64,000 nucleotides of DNA from Anthopleura xanthogrammica (GCA_964019055.1 OZ025212.1:6697766-6761765); one strand, 5' to 3'. Shown: positions 37,237-50,099, counted from the first letter of the stretch. The notes: generated from the letters alone by a model not told the origin. Translations and numbers: made by a program.

Positions 37237-40200
37237 ATGTTGTTTGTCTTATCATTTTATTTCCTCGTCATTGTATTGTTGGATGGAACTTGTGGCCAGA
37301 TGCTCTGCCCTATGAATCCGCACCGAGATCTGACAGGAAGAACTGGATCATTTTCGACCATTCAAGGTTTGGTTTGAGCGCGATTTCACTCAATTTTTGT
37401 TTTCTTTTTCACTTTTCTTTTGTAAGTTTACTGTTGTGCCACTGAGATTGCCTTTCATAGAATATGTTTTCGTGTCATAGCTACTAGTCTGTCCTTGAAG
37501 TCCTTAATTTGTATAGGAAATCGCACGACCTCGAGTACAATTTGGAAATTAATAGGTACGAGTAATGTTTCGAAAGTTCTTGTAATTGCACGAGCCTTTA
37601 GGCGAGTGCAATTAAAGAACTTTCAAAACATTACGAGTGCCTATTAATTACAAATTGTACGAGAAGGTCGTGCGATTTTTTATTTATAGTTCACTCGACA
37701 AAATTTTATAAACATGCGAAGCGAAGGCATTCATTCATCTTCATTGCCTTTGCTATAACCGACCCTCCTCCAAGAACGCTAAGTCAAGAACAGCATAGAA
37801 GTGTTAACGTTGCTGTAAAACCTTTTTAGATTAGTATTTTATGTATGATTTGAACTACAAAATACTAGAAAATAATTTTACATCTCAAGTAAAAAGCCAT
37901 TTTAATGCATGTTTACAACTATTGAATGACAGTACTGACAGCTAAACAGCGAATCAAGAAGCGACTTTTCTTTGAAAACGTACTGTGTGAAAACTAAGCG
38001 AAAGTTGAGAGTTTACAGTTCGCTAATATAAGTTTTTTTCCTCTTAGCATTTGCTAATAACTGAAAAAACACAATTTTAAAAATACTTTCTTCGAAAACA
38101 AGTTAGCTGGACAACATCAAAAGGGATAAAAGCGACAAATATGTCGTTCAAGTTAAAAGTTTTGAAGTACAGCTTGCCGTGAACGAGTCGCCAGTGATCA
38201 GACCATTACATGTGCTTTGGATATTATTCCCTCCTGTAGCTTGAAGAATTTCGCTGCTATTTTCTTTGAATGGTGAATTATCTGAAGATTTTATTATTTC
38301 AAGACTGGATTGATAACTTAAGATCAATTAACTTGTGATAAATAGCTGAATTCGTCTCTCTACAGCTACTCGACAGTTTGCCGGTAAGATTTGATCTTAA
38401 CTATTTTCAAAACAAAAAACGAGCCTCTACTCGCTGTGTTTTTTCGCTAAACGGAAAGAAATCTGCTTTAAAACTATTGTTAGCTGTTTTCTACATATTG
38501 TACAATTATTGTAGATGTGGTGTTGAATATATTTTTCGAGAAGACCACAGAAGACAACAGGTAGTAAAACGAGAACATTCAAAATTCCAACTCAAATTGT
38601 TTGGCGAAAACTAGAAAGAAAAAACGACTTTCTACCACAAAACATGATTTATTAGGTCTTGAATTTGTCTAGTTATCATAATTTGAGGCCTTCCTATGTG
38701 TGTATTGAACAGTTTTCTGAAATTTTTCCATTTTAATCTATAAAACACTGATTTTTTTGGGAATTTCACTCATTTCACTGGGGAAATTTGCCGCTTTTGG
38801 CCGTGTTTCCATAGCGACCTAATTGGTACTCCCGCGGAGTACCAATTTACGCTCTAATTGTACTCCTCTAGACCAATCAGAATCGAGTAATTTTGTCGAG
38901 TGTACTATAAGGACTTTAATTGATATTCTCGGTTTATGCATACATATATTACAAAGGCATCAGTTGGTTACTATACTAATATCTAGTGTTAGTAAGCTTA
39001 AAAAACATTTATGGTTAGTGCTAACGCGCGTATGACGGCCGCTTCACATTTTTCCATCTATCTTTCTTATTTCTATATTCAAGATTACGCAATAAGCTTG
39101 ATATTCAAGACTCTTCAAGTAGTCGATGCCTTTGCATGTCTGTCAACATGTCTCAAAGAGCCGAGCTGTCAATCTGTCAATTTTGGTACCTCAGGACATC
39201 CCAAATATCTTTGCGAGCTCAGTCAAAAATCACTGGAAAACAGTTCTGCCTACAAAGAGCCCAGACCAGGGTTTATTCATTACTTTTTACCAAGGGTAAG
39301 AAAAATAAATGATTAATGTCTCAACTTTTAATCAAATCTTTTTGAAGTAAAAGAATGATGATAAACATTAGAGTATTTTTTGATTTGCATTTCACGAAGC
39401 AGTCTTTGTATGAATATAAATTCTTGAATGAATATAGATTCTTGAATGAATATAGATTCTTGAACGAATACAAATTCTTGAATGGATATAAATTCTTGAA
39501 TGAATGAAGAGGTGTGTGAAGTTGAATGCCAACAGTTCTTGAGTTTGTCAATGTAAAATCATGAACATAGAATAGAGATTGAATTTGAAGTGATTTATTC
39601 TTGAATCAACATAACAACTTGAATATGAACAAACTATTTATTGAATTTGAATAAATACAGACGTCTTGAATTTTGCACCATTCCGCCAACCATAGTAGTG
39701 CTCTCGCTCTCCAACTCTGGGGTCTCTGTTTTCGATTCTTGGACTCGGCTAATCTCATTTGAGTAGAGTTTGTCAGGTCTCTTCCTTGATTTGAGGGTTT
39801 TTCTCTGGGTTCTCCAGTTTTCCACCCTACAAAAAAACCCAGCTCAATTCCAATTCAATCTTTGAGTTAGCTGTGCCCTGACCCCTGACTTAGATAGCCC
39901 AGGGTTTGAGTGTTCCATTTGTGATTTTGGTGAGCCCAAAAGCTGTTTCAGGGTATCGCTAAAATTCGTTTTTTTCTACAGTTTTGGCAGGCTACATCTG
40001 ATGACCCATGCAGAAATGTAACGTGTAAGAATGGAGCGACTTGTGAACCAGTTTGTGACAAACCAGGCTTTCGCTGTAAGTGTGGAGCATTCAACAAAGG
40101 TCAATACTGCCAGTTATGGACAGGTAAATTTCTCTTCAATGTCTTCAGTTATATTCTGAATATAGTGAACCCGTGTTCTTTGATAAGTAAGATGGAAGTT

Positions 40201-43200
40201 TGCATTTTCACGAGAGCGCAGATTATTTGTGAATTTTTGGGAAACAAGGCGGATAGCCTGGCGGTATAAGAGCGCTCGCCTCTCACCAATGCGAACAAAG
40301 TTCGATTCCCGGACTCGGCCTCATATGTGGGTAGAGTTTCTCTCCTGTGCTTCGAGGGTTTTCTACTGGTTCTCCGGTTTTCCTCACTCTAGATCTGCAA
40401 AAACAATTTCTAAATTCCACGTTGATCATTAAACAAGGGCCACAGGTTGGTTAGCCACGGGCTATTAAGTCAGTTCTACCCTCCAGGGACTGCGGAGCGT
40501 AATTTTGATTGGGGGGAGGGGGGGGGGGGGGGCTAACGACCACCAAATACTGGAAGACCTAGGGGGTTTGGGGCATTCTCCCATTATTGGGGGGACTATA
40601 GCCCCCCAGCCCCCCCTGCTCCGCGGTCCCTGCCCTCGTAAAACAAGGACGATTTATCTAATTCTCTTGTTGACTATAAATTTCTTTTTGTCGTGAGGAT
40701 AATGTAGATTTTATTCACGTCGCAGACAGCATAAGTTTTGTCGCTTTTATAGATCGACCCCTTACTTGCACTTAATCCCAACCTGTGGGGACCAAAATAA
40801 TGAAAAATAACTTTGCAACTTTTCCTTCATTCTAGTCGATGTTACATCTTGTAAAGATATCCTAAACAAAACAAGGTACAGTATGCGTTTGTCACATGCA
40901 GGGAGACCACAGCCACTGGTAGAATCAATACGTTTTGAGGATGATATTATTAATTATTGTTATAACAGTAATTTACCTAGCCAAAAATTGAAATTTCGTT
41001 ATTTTTTTTTGTGAAAATGGCCTGGGTTCTAGGACGTTTCCATGGCAACCCAACCAAACGTGCTAAACTGACTGTTTTACTCTGGTCTATAACCAGAATA
41101 AGTTTCAGCCACTTTGGGCTAATACTCGCAGAGACATTCTCTATTTGATAATTTCACTTTTGACTAGGTATTTAAATGACGTCATCACTTAATTTCTATA
41201 TTGAATATCTCGGCAACGAAAAGAGATATCAAAGAATAGTTAGTAAATAAACCCCTACTGGCGGCTGGGATATCGGCTGATAATGTCCGAGGATGAGAAA
41301 TGGTCCGAAAAAAGAACATTTGGCCGAGAAGCGAAGCTTCGAGGGCAAATGTGATATTTTGAGGACCATTTCTCATCCAAGGGCATTATCAGCCGATATT
41401 CCAGTGAGCCAGAGGGGGTTTATTTATTTTATAACCCAACGACTTCACTAAAATGAATTCAGCAAACTGCATCTCCAGAGTTTTCAAAAAATAATTCTCT
41501 CTCGTCTCCAAGCTGGATATAAAAACAATTATTTTTGTAAATGAAAGCTGTTTGACATTGAATTATTCTATTGTTTGACATTTGTTGTCGAATTCTTTGT
41601 TGGTTTTTAGTAGTTTATAAAAACAATTTCGAAAACAAACCAAAAACTTCATTCACGAAACATGGATGCTTACCATTGAAGACATTTACAGTATATTTTG
41701 TTGATTTTTTCGTGTTTCCTGTAGTCAGGTGGCTTATCACAGAATTTGGCCTCGATCGTGACACAAGTGATACAAGCATGAAATTTCGCACATAAATTGC
41801 TTTTACCCTACTAATCAATATTAGAAGGGGTGCCCAAGTCAAACTGGCCAGGGGTCTGGTTAAGGGGGATTTTAAAATTTGACCAAAATCAAGATTTGGG
41901 CTACCTGTGGTTTATTATTTAACAAATGGTTTTCGCTCCTTAACAATCACAAATATCGTCCTATATCGTTCTTATCTTTAACTATAAACCTTTTGTACAC
42001 GACATTGCATTGTTTGATTATAGAAGGCAACTATGAGAAGCTAGATAGCATAACTAGTACCCAATCTCCACTCGGTCATAATGTGTTTAAAAACAATTCG
42101 GGTCAATAAAAGCTACCAAAGTGCTAAGAAATTCGCGGTACCTCTTTCATATGCTATCGTATATTTGAATGCTCTATGCGACTTATCAAAACCTTATGAA
42201 TGCCCCCTTTTGATTTAGGATCTGCTCTCAGGACATAAACATTTACACAACGGCGTGCACTTCAGTTTTTCTTTAACACACTTGCATCGTGAGCAGCGCA
42301 GTTTGCAAGTGCACTTGATTAACTCCCTGCACACTGCAGACACTTTAGGGATGGTCATCCAAACTGGATGCCACTGCCCATTTTCTGCTTTGAACCAGGA
42401 GTAATCTGACGGGGAAGGAACATTCTGTAATGCTACGTCTGATGACGTCCAAATGCCTGCCTGGTATACTGCCCTTCGAGCATGTTGAAGAAGTGCATCC
42501 TTGTATAAAAAAAATCAAATAAATCAATTAACAACAGATGAACGAGCAAGAAATAAATAGATAAGTGAATTAAGAACAACACTAATAACGATGACGATTG
42601 TGAAAAAACAGCTGTATTTTTAATAATTCTATAGCTAACATCATACTTTACCTGTGTTGGAGGAACATTGTCAAGGTCTCTGTTTCGCTTTGTGAATAGA
42701 CTCATTCTAGCCTCATTGACTGACTCTAAAGGACTTGACTTGTCATACATTATGATTGTCATTCTTTCTAGGCTCTTGAAACTCTCTGAGTTGATGCTGA
42801 TCGCTTCAAAGGGGTTTCTTGAAATGTGCTCTAATGTAGGAGTCACTTGAGGGTTCACTTCCCATGCCTTCCACGCTGTCACCTTCCCGATACCAAAGAA
42901 TTGTGATGTGCAGTCGCATCCAGTGAACGCATGGAACACAGGCAACGCTCTCGCTCTTGCCTCTCCAAGGTTAGAACAGATTCGGTTGATGTTGATAAAC
43001 GAGAAATGGCGTCCCATGCCAAATGCCACCCACACTTTAGCCCGCGTATTGTAGGCCAGGAGGTCATGGAGCTTTCCAACAAGGATCACTATTACGTCAG
43101 TGTCAACAGTCCTGACTAGAATAGACTCGGCACCCCTTTCCAAAGCGTGACGCACATGTACAACAATGCGGGTATCCGCTTCTTCATGGTTGCACTGGCC

Positions 43201-46200
43201 CATGGGTTCGGAACCAAGCGATACCACAGACGTTCCTAAAAAAGGAGAAAATAAGTATTTAAAACACTCTCTGAATAATAGAGCAAGCTAGTGATGACCC
43301 AATGTATGTGGATCATGCTTGCCGCAGGTAACATCTGCCCCGACACAAGACTTCTACTATCGCCCTTCAAAACAAACAAGAAAATAAACCAAATGAACAC
43401 GCTTTTTTATTTCGGTTGAAATATTGTGGCTAAGCAAATAACAAAATTTAAGATTGTATGTTATTGGCAACTTAATCACAATGTTATTGCAGTAGTAAGA
43501 GCTTGTCGAGGCCGTGTTTTGCTTACTTGTATGTTGACTGCAAAGTGTGAATTCACTATAACCGATCACTTACCAGATGTTATGTATAGTGCTTTGTTGA
43601 TAGACCACACGAAAGCTGACACCATGGATGTCAGGTATGAAAAAAGCTCAGACTTGTTGTCAGGCTCGCGGAGAAACATCAACCAATTCTTTGGAATCTT
43701 CGTCTGACCGGCAACTTTCCTCCGGATTCCTTGCCCTCGATGTTCGCGCGTGGCATTCTTTAAGCTGTCTTTGAGGTAGGTGTCCCAAACAACGTCGAGC
43801 CGTTTGCATGTTTGTAGCTGCTGCTGTATATGAGGAATAAACACCCTAACTGCGTAATCTTCAAACGTCGAAGCCTCTACAGTCGGGAGACTATGTACGA
43901 CGACGGAACCATCCAAGATTTTGCAGTCAAACTGTCTCGGTACATCGGAGTTATCATCACGGCTGTTTGGCTTTAGACATTTCAAGAGGTCGGATTTGGA
44001 GCTTGGAAGCCTGATATTGCCAAACTCGGAGAGTGCGGGTGGGAATGACTGAACCTCGTGGCTAAAGAACTCCCTCATATCTCCGTCACGTCTTTGCAAA
44101 GCTACATATAATTGAGCGAACAGGTTCAAGTTGCTCTTGAGGACGGCAATCTTTTTCCCGATCTTGGAAGTTGTCTTCTTGAGATTCTTGTGAAAGAGTG
44201 GAAGGCTGTTCTTTGTGATTGGATCTTGGATCGACCTTGTCCGATTCTTGATAACCTCATTGACATACTCCGTGTACTTGTCTTTGCCAATTTTGTCAAG
44301 GTTCTTGATTGATTCAATTACACTTTCGTCAGCACAGTCCCTGCTATCTATTGTAATCAATTCCGGGAAGTCATCAAGAAAAGGATTTCCAATTCTTCTA
44401 ACGACGCCGCAAAGATTATTAACTTGGCGATGGAATGTTTTCTGGGCAGCTTTACCGGACTCGTGGTTCTGGACATTGCTTGGGTTGTCAGGATCTTGAC
44501 TAGTCAGGAACTGATCCTCAAACTGAAGTATGATTCTAGACAATTCAGGACCAGAGAGCATCCATCTCCTATAAAACAATGGAACAAACTCTGTTACATG
44601 GCGTAGAGCAGAAAACAGTGAACTTGATGGTATCATTACATGTACTTTTGTATTAGATGCTTATTCCTTGCACATACCTGAATGCCACAGGATTCTCAGT
44701 CAAGCCAACTGCACCACCAGCACCTTTAACCATCTTATTTGCCTGTTCGTGGGCTTGGTCTAATGGCATTGATGAGAATATTTTCCCGGTCTTTGATAAT
44801 ACCCAGTGGTGGTGCTCTTGGAATTCTCGCTTGATGGACTCTGGAAGGGATTTCATGTCTTTGATGTGGATGGGCACCCAGCGTGCGTAATTTGTATGAT
44901 CCAGTGCAAAGAATAATGGCGTTATTTGCTCCAGTACATTCACGAACAGTGCAAAATCTTGTTCTCTGTGCGCTCGGACTAACATGAGCACCAACGTCTC
45001 ATATTTCATTACCAAGTCCCAGAAGAAAAATGTTGGGCTTCTCTTCCTCATAGCATCTTCCCACTCGATAAATGATTTGCCATCTCTAACGGAGGTCACA
45101 AACGCTTCCTGCTTCAAGTGATGCAGGGCCAGCAAGGTAGCTTGATGGGCATGTCTGACAAGAAATATAGAGAGAGAATGTCATATTTAGTTATCATTTA
45201 CATGCTAATTGTGTATTCAAGAAACATTAAGCACGGTCGCCGATACTTGAACAAAGGTGTAGGGGCACTAACAACAGATATAAACATGGAATTTCTTAGA
45301 AAGCCAGCGACTTAATGTCCCATCCCCTCTTGCACTGTACCTTCAATGCAACAGATCTTAATATCATGGCAAAGTGTGATTAAGAAATTGCGCTCAGTTA
45401 CCTTGTTCTAGTAAGATGAGATGCCTTCAGCAAACTTTGGGCAATGCCAGAGGAAGTGACCTCTGCTTCGGCTAGAATGGCTGACCAACCGCTACCGTCA
45501 AGGATATCGCCAATGGTACACCAGCTTGTCATCTCCAAATGTAGGCCACCGAACATGACAGCAAAGAATTTTTCTCCGTATTCGTCAGGCCACTTCCATT
45601 GAATGGCTTTTGCAATTGCAAATAGTGGCTGGTCTAAGGTAATAACAGGTATCTGATCTGGGTTAAGAAATGCTGTTGATTCTCGTACCACGTCCATTCC
45701 ATGTTTTATCATTGCGGGCGAGTCTGCCTTTTCATAAAACAAAGGAAGAAGTGCTGTTAAAGCAGGTGGACCACTGGTGTGTTCCTGATTGCCAGAGTGA
45801 TAAGCAGCCCACGCAATAGTATCCTCAGCAATTACATCATTGCTTCTAAGTTTGGTGGAGGCGTGATTCAACCACCCAGCTTCTTGTTGCTTTGCGTATT
45901 CAACGCTAACATTTCCTTGTAGTGGTGTTAGGTTGCAAGCTGGTACAGAAACTACACTTGTATTTAGGGCGACTGCAGGGACGTTTGTATAACTTTCTGG
46001 TAATCCTTGATGTTCTCTTTCAGATGGCGGAATTACCAGTGGAGGCCTTGATTCGCCGGGTGCATTTTCCGTCGGGAACTGGAAAATACTGATACCTGTT
46101 CCGTGAAACGAGGATACTGATGTAGTTGAGCTAGGATTATGATCTATGTTGTCGAGCGCACCAACTGTGAAAATTCCTTTCCTCAGACTAGCATGTGTGA

Positions 46201-49200
46201 CACATCCGTCCTCCTTGTAACGCTCACACAGCGACTTAGCCAGCTGCTCCTCTATTTCAATTATTCGATCATACGAAACTGAAATGCCTAACTGATACAT
46301 TTTCTCGATGAGTGTCTTGCTTCGGGTCGAGCTATGTATGCTCAGTCCAACATAAAGTGGTAGAGGTGGCTCACGCGATGCCACGTGACGAGATTGAATA
46401 GTTTTAGTCTTGTACAACCTTTTCTTGGTATTAAAGATTATTGTCTCACAGACTGTTAGGCATGCTTGACTATCTGTCTTCTCTTGTGCCTTAATATCAA
46501 GCCCATTTAGAATCATAGAAATTAAAGACCTTAGGCTAGATGGTAAATAGCTGGACTGGCAATTCATTGGGAAGCACCCTGAAAATGTAAAATTTTCATG
46601 ACTAAATATATCCTTCCTTACAATTGCTGCAGTTCTCGCTAGAGTCTCTGCTTCCTCAGAAAAGTCACGTTTCAAAGCACTCTTCAGAAGGTTGCTTATT
46701 GCCTCCCCAAAAACAAGAATAGTGTTTTTACCATCACTCTGTTCTTGTAAAGCTCCATTGTAATGTTCCAGTAAGGCCTTCTTTAACCTTGTTTTGTTTA
46801 TAGACTTTTCAATGCCCAGATATTCTAGTCTCTGTACATACAATGACGAAAGCTCTGAAAGCTTAAACATATGAGTACCATCGTCTACGCATTGATCAAC
46901 GTATTCTACCAGCTCCACAAAAGCTACAGATTCGTCCAGTTTTACGTCGTCCAGTCCATCACTCGAATCCCGCATTTTCTGCGCACAAAATGCCCTATAC
47001 TGATTTCTTAATGATATCAAACATTTCAAGTGATATTTCGTCTCAATTGCGATTAAATCACCCTCTGACATGCGTCCCATTAATTCAAAGTTTCCAAGTT
47101 CAAGGGCCATCTGTCGAACGTTTCTGTCAGTTTCTAACGCTGAAAAACACCGAAGCCTACCATTCCCGTCTCCTTCTTTTCTGCAAAATAGACACTCCAT
47201 GCGCTCTTCATTGACAAATTGATGTTTCCTACATTTTGCAATGGGTGTTTCATCCGCCGCTGGTATGGCATCTCGCTTTCGATTAACACGCTCCTGAGCT
47301 TTCTTTAACTTGGAAAGACTGAACTTGAGACGGCAAGACTTATGCCAAGAGGCCTGATTCCGACAAAGACATTCCATATCCACATCATTACCCAATTGAA
47401 GCGTTACAGGTGAAAGATTTGCTTCCCGAAAGGTGCCAACGTTCTCAAGAAAAGCCGCATAAGCTTGGCGGTTACTTTCAGGGGAACCATTTCCATTCAA
47501 GGGGCACTTTAGAACCTCATTGGTCGACTCTTGGCAAATTATGCACTTCTTCCAATCAAATGACATGGCATTCCATGTTCTAGAAGAACAATAAATGCTC
47601 ACTTTTAGCTTCAACGTATATCATTTTTATATATCATTTTTATTTTAAATATCATGTTTTCTGCTAGTAGGCAAATTATGAAAATGATATTATAAATGCT
47701 AAAGGTTTTTGCACTGATTTTTGTACTTACCAATACGTTAGACTAAGCTAAATATGACAGCAAAATGGCACTTTAGACTCCCTCTAGTCCTACCTGTAAA
47801 AGAATAACATAATGTATGTAGAAAAGGTCTAAAGACATAAGGGGAGTACAAGGAAATCTCTGAAAGACGATTGCATCTGATACTTACCGATGATGTATAG
47901 CCATGATGATGCTAATCACAGACTCGAGTCCTCATAAACCATGATTCTTACTAATAAAATATTGCTAAACCAATCCAGTCAATAACAAAACATATCTGTT
48001 TTACTTTCTCTTCAAGTTTTCTAGTGTATCTTGCCTTTTTCCGGCGATTTCTGCTCAGTTTTCTTGGATACTTACAGTTAGACTAGACTAGCATGGAAGC
48101 CGCCATCTTGGAAGACCGAGCGGGGCATGGGTCCAAGTCTTTTTCAGTTTTCCTTTAATATCTTATGTTTAATGGTGGCTTTTTCGAAGCAGACGGATTG
48201 GTAATGTATAAGAGGCACTTATAAGCAAATGGCACTTCAGTTTTGCTGGATCAAAAATCAATATGAGCAACGGTAAAACATATTTACACCACAGGTAGCC
48301 CAAATCTTGATTTTGGTCAAATTTTAAAATCCCCCTTAACCAGACCCCTGGCCAGTTTGACTTGGGCACCCCTTCTAATATTGATAAGTAAGGTAAAAGC
48401 AATTTATGTGCGAAATTTCATGCTTGTATCACTTGTGTCACGATCAAATTGCTAAGCCACCTGACTACTGGCGTAGTTTTCTCAACCAGTCTTTGTATTT
48501 TACTCTCACTTGTTTGTAAAAACCGAGTTTCTTTGTTTTCCGTGTTTTTTCTTTTCTTTTTTAACGTTTTTACCTTCTGCTGGACGAATATCACTTCGGA
48601 CGGGGGATATCGCCTGATACCCGTCCTGCACGTGACCCATTTGAACCAATGACAGCGCGCGAAAATTCATCGTTGGGTTATAATAAACGCTATTCTTAGG
48701 AAAAGGAAACTCCTGCACCCAAGCTAATAGCCCAGTTTCGTGATTCCGGGTTTAGCACAAAACGCACAAAACATTTCAATTGCAAGGCGAGGCTCCCAGG
48801 AAATAATAGAATTTGTTATATACCAACTGTCAAATTCCATTTTTCTCGTACTCTGATTGGGCGAGAGAGTATCACGTGAATATTAACAAATTTCGATGTT
48901 TACCCGGCAACGGCTCTCAGCGGAAAATAATATGTTATCTACCGGGAAATAACAAAACCGAAAGTGATTTCACCAGAAACCTAACTTTTTCTAAGCTTTT
49001 AATGTCAAAAACTTGAATATTTTTTTGTGTTCTTTGACAGTTGGTATATAACATCGTCGTCTCGTGATCACAAAACACACTGCTTCCCTCGGTCCCAGTC
49101 AATAAGTGTTAAATATTAGGATTACTTCATTGCTTTCCCGGAGCCTCATCTTGAATTGCTTTGTGCGTGATCACTCAACCAGAATATCGAAAGTGGGCTA

Positions 49201-50019
49201 TTATTCAAAGTTTAATTTGGGCTTGAAATAAAATCAGTTGAAAGAAGAGGAATTAAAGTTAAAAGAAACAAAGTATTGAGTTTTTATATCAACAACTTTT
49301 CAGCTATCGTACGGACATGGCCTACACGTACATGATCGACAACAAGCAAACAGATATCTATTGTCATTTGTCAAGTGATCTGTGTGGAAGTAGGGGGTGG
49401 ACGCTGGCCATGAAGACTAACGGCTCAAAGGTAAATCTACGAATTTATCGTCATTTTTCATTTTGTGTGTGTATCTACTCATTGAGATAATATTTCTTCG
49501 TTCTTTACCCAGAACACGTTCCTTTACTCGTCAGCCTTGTGGTCCAACAAGAGCGCGTATGGACTATCAGCAGGTAAAACCGGTTTTGACAATCACGAGA
49601 CCAAGATGCCCAGCTACTGGGCTATGCCTTTCCAGAGCTTGTGTGTTGGAATGAAAGTCGGGAACAACTTGAACTGGGCTCTCATTCCTTATCCGGCTTT
49701 TTCCTTGTATGACGTCATTGCTAATAACACCTACAGGAACGCTACCATTGGTCAAGAGAAATGGCTGTCTCTGATTGGTGGATCAACGCTACAAAAAAAT
49801 TGCAGTGCCGAAGGTTTCAATGTGGGAGTAAATAGACATACCTGGGAATCTGCACGCATAGGCGTGGTTGGAAATGAGCAAAATGATTGCGAATCCCCAG
49901 ATAGTGTGATTGGTTTTGGTCTTAGATGGAGTGGTTTTACTTGTGGAAATCGCTGTAGAGAAACCTGTAGTGGTGGAGAGAAAGACTTAAGTGCGTTTGG
50001 ATACATCTTAATCAAGTAA
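37237..50019 (+). CDS. PEF6: secreted PAN-EGF-fibrinogen-like protein with a transposon in intron 4
   Basis: Exons 37237-37366 (signal peptide MLFVLSFYFLVIVLLDGTCG), 39084-39295 (PAN-like), 39982-40123 (EGF-like, FWQATSDDPC), 40836-40875 (SCKDILNKTR), 49304-49430, 49513-50019. About 385 residues with phases as in the other copies. Exon 2 lacks one cysteine (LENSSAYKEPRPGF) but keeps FACLSTCLKEPSCQ. Exon 6 is the long form (GVNRHTWESARIG in the variable part) and the most divergent of the set (ANNTYRNATIGQEKW). Intron 4 is 8.4 kb because a complete element on the minus strand lies within it (41.4-48.7 kb). All exons remain open, so the gene may still work if the long intron is removed. Introns 2 and 3 hold SINE copies. 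Confidence 0.8.
37518..37678. mobile_element. Fold-back MITE in PEF6 intron 1
   Basis: AAATCGCACGACCTCGAGTA ... pairs with ...GAGAAGGTCGTGCGATTT. Arms of about 70 nt include ATTAATAGGTACGAGTAATG. No coding capacity. Confidence 0.75.
38100..39000. other. Remainder of PEF6 intron 1
   Basis: AT-rich intronic sequence with short A/T-driven open frames. A small palindrome (TTGGTACTCC...GGAGTACCAA) is at 38822-38848. Nothing else recognised. Confidence 0.4.
39412..39510. repeat. 18-bp minisatellite in PEF6 intron 2
   Basis: About five units of TTCTTGAATGAATATAGA with point changes. In-frame translation on the minus strand gives a repeating FKNLYS peptide, which is incidental. Confidence 0.85.
39690..39885 (+). 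mobile_element. tRNA-derived SINE in PEF6 intron 2
   Basis: Shares CCAACTCTGGGGTCTC, TTTTCGATTCTTGGACTCGG, GTAGAGTTTGTCAGGTCTCT and GGTTCTCCAGTTTTCC with the copies near PEF3 and PEF7. Confidence 0.6.
40235..40425 (+). mobile_element. tRNA-derived SINE in PEF6 intron 3
   Basis: The best-preserved head. GGATAGCCTGGCGG...AGAGCGCTCGCCTCTCACC resembles a tRNA 5' half with A box, and AGTTCGATTCCCGG is a B box. A body with GTAGAGTTTCTCTCCTG and GGTTCTCCGGTTTTCC follows. The second half does not fold as a tRNA, so this is a SINE, not a tRNA gene. Confidence 0.7.
40484..40632. mobile_element. Fold-back element CAGGGACTGCGGAGC
   Basis: A 149-bp unit with inverted CAGGGACTGCGGAGC / GCTCCGCGGTCCCTG ends and G-rich/C-rich arms (a run of about 16 G at 40517; CCCCCCAGCCCCCC at 40602). 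Confidence 0.65.
41245..41425. mobile_element. Fold-back MITE next to the large transposon
   Basis: AAATAAACCCC...GGGATATCGGCTGATAATG pairs with CATTATCAGCCGATATTCC...GGGGTTTATTT. It ends only a few bases before the TTATAACCCAACGA end of the large element, so it is either a neighbour insertion or part of its end. Confidence 0.7.
41429..48683 (-). mobile_element. Large DNA-transposon-like element in PEF6 intron 4
   Basis: Long inverted repeats at 41721-41911 and 48288-48468 (starting GTAGTCAGGTGGCTTA, ending CTACCTGTGG) are nearly identical apart from a ~13-nt indel. Further out, TTATAACCCAACGA (41429-41442) is mirrored by TCGTTGGGTTATAA (48670-48683), so the true boundary may be there; the sequences between outer and inner repeats do not match well. 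I cannot identify a certain target-site duplication. The only gene is the 1517-residue minus-strand gene. I do not recognise a named superfamily. Multi-copy genes of this kind occur widely in cnidarian and other animal genomes as 'uncharacterized protein' (recollection). Confidence 0.7.
42215..47614 (-). CDS. Transposon-encoded 1517-aa protein with FEN1/PIN-like nuclease signature
   Basis: Minus-strand exons 47614-45402, 45154-44678, 44568-43574, 43235-42652, 42499-42215. All introns are GT-AG, phases 2-2-1-0 agree, and there is no internal stop. N terminus: two CxxC...HxxxC zinc-like motifs (CIICQ...WHKSC; CLFCR...YHLKC). Central conserved-looking block: TLDQPLFAIAK, MFGGLHLEM, GSGW, DHTNYARWVP, PLDQAHEQANK, GGAVGLTENP. 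Exon 4 region (residues ~1245-1346): HEEADTR, TVDTDV, FTGCD, FGIGKVTAW. In order and spacing these recall the FEN1/XPG active-site acids (EAEA, DxD, GCDY) and helix-hairpin GIGPK. Tail: cysteine-rich (CTCKLRCSRCKC...CTPLCKCLC). Nuclease activity and transposase role are inferred. Start could instead be Met17 (MSFDWKKC). Confidence 0.75.
48684..49303. other. Right part of PEF6 intron 4
   Basis: Contains MITE copy b at 48815-49052 followed by the truncated AGTCAATAAGTGTT fold-back (to 49117). Then about 190 bp of ordinary intron leads to the exon 5 acceptor. Confidence 0.5.
48815..49052. mobile_element. MITE GTTATATACCAACTGTCAAA family, copy b
   Basis: A 238-bp sister of 1974-2221 with the same inverted ends and body. 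It lies just outside the large transposon. Confidence 0.75.
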
Positions 50020-50033
50020 ACCATCCCTTTTAC

Positions 50034-50048
50034 GTGCGGGTTTCCTGT
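50034..50048 (+). repeat. 3' UTR motif (PEF6 copy)
   Basis: GTGCGGGTTTCCTGT, one base different from the PEF2/PEF4/PEF7 motif, 15 nt after the stop. Confidence 0.6.
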
Positions 50049-50099
50049 GTTGCCTACTCAAGAAGCACTTCACTTTCTGTGTTATGATAATCGTATGAC

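Noticed and set aside
39412..39510. Regularly spaced repeats resembling a CRISPR array
   Set aside because: Units are contiguous 18-mers without spacers, in an intron of a eukaryotic gene.
40235..40310. Possible tRNA gene (A- and B-box-like sequences)
   Set aside because: No matching 3' half or acceptor stem, and the body continues as a repeat found elsewhere in the window; treated as a SINE.
44112..44606. Several 60-94-codon plus-strand frames
   Set aside because: Antisense to the intact transposon gene exons on the minus strand.
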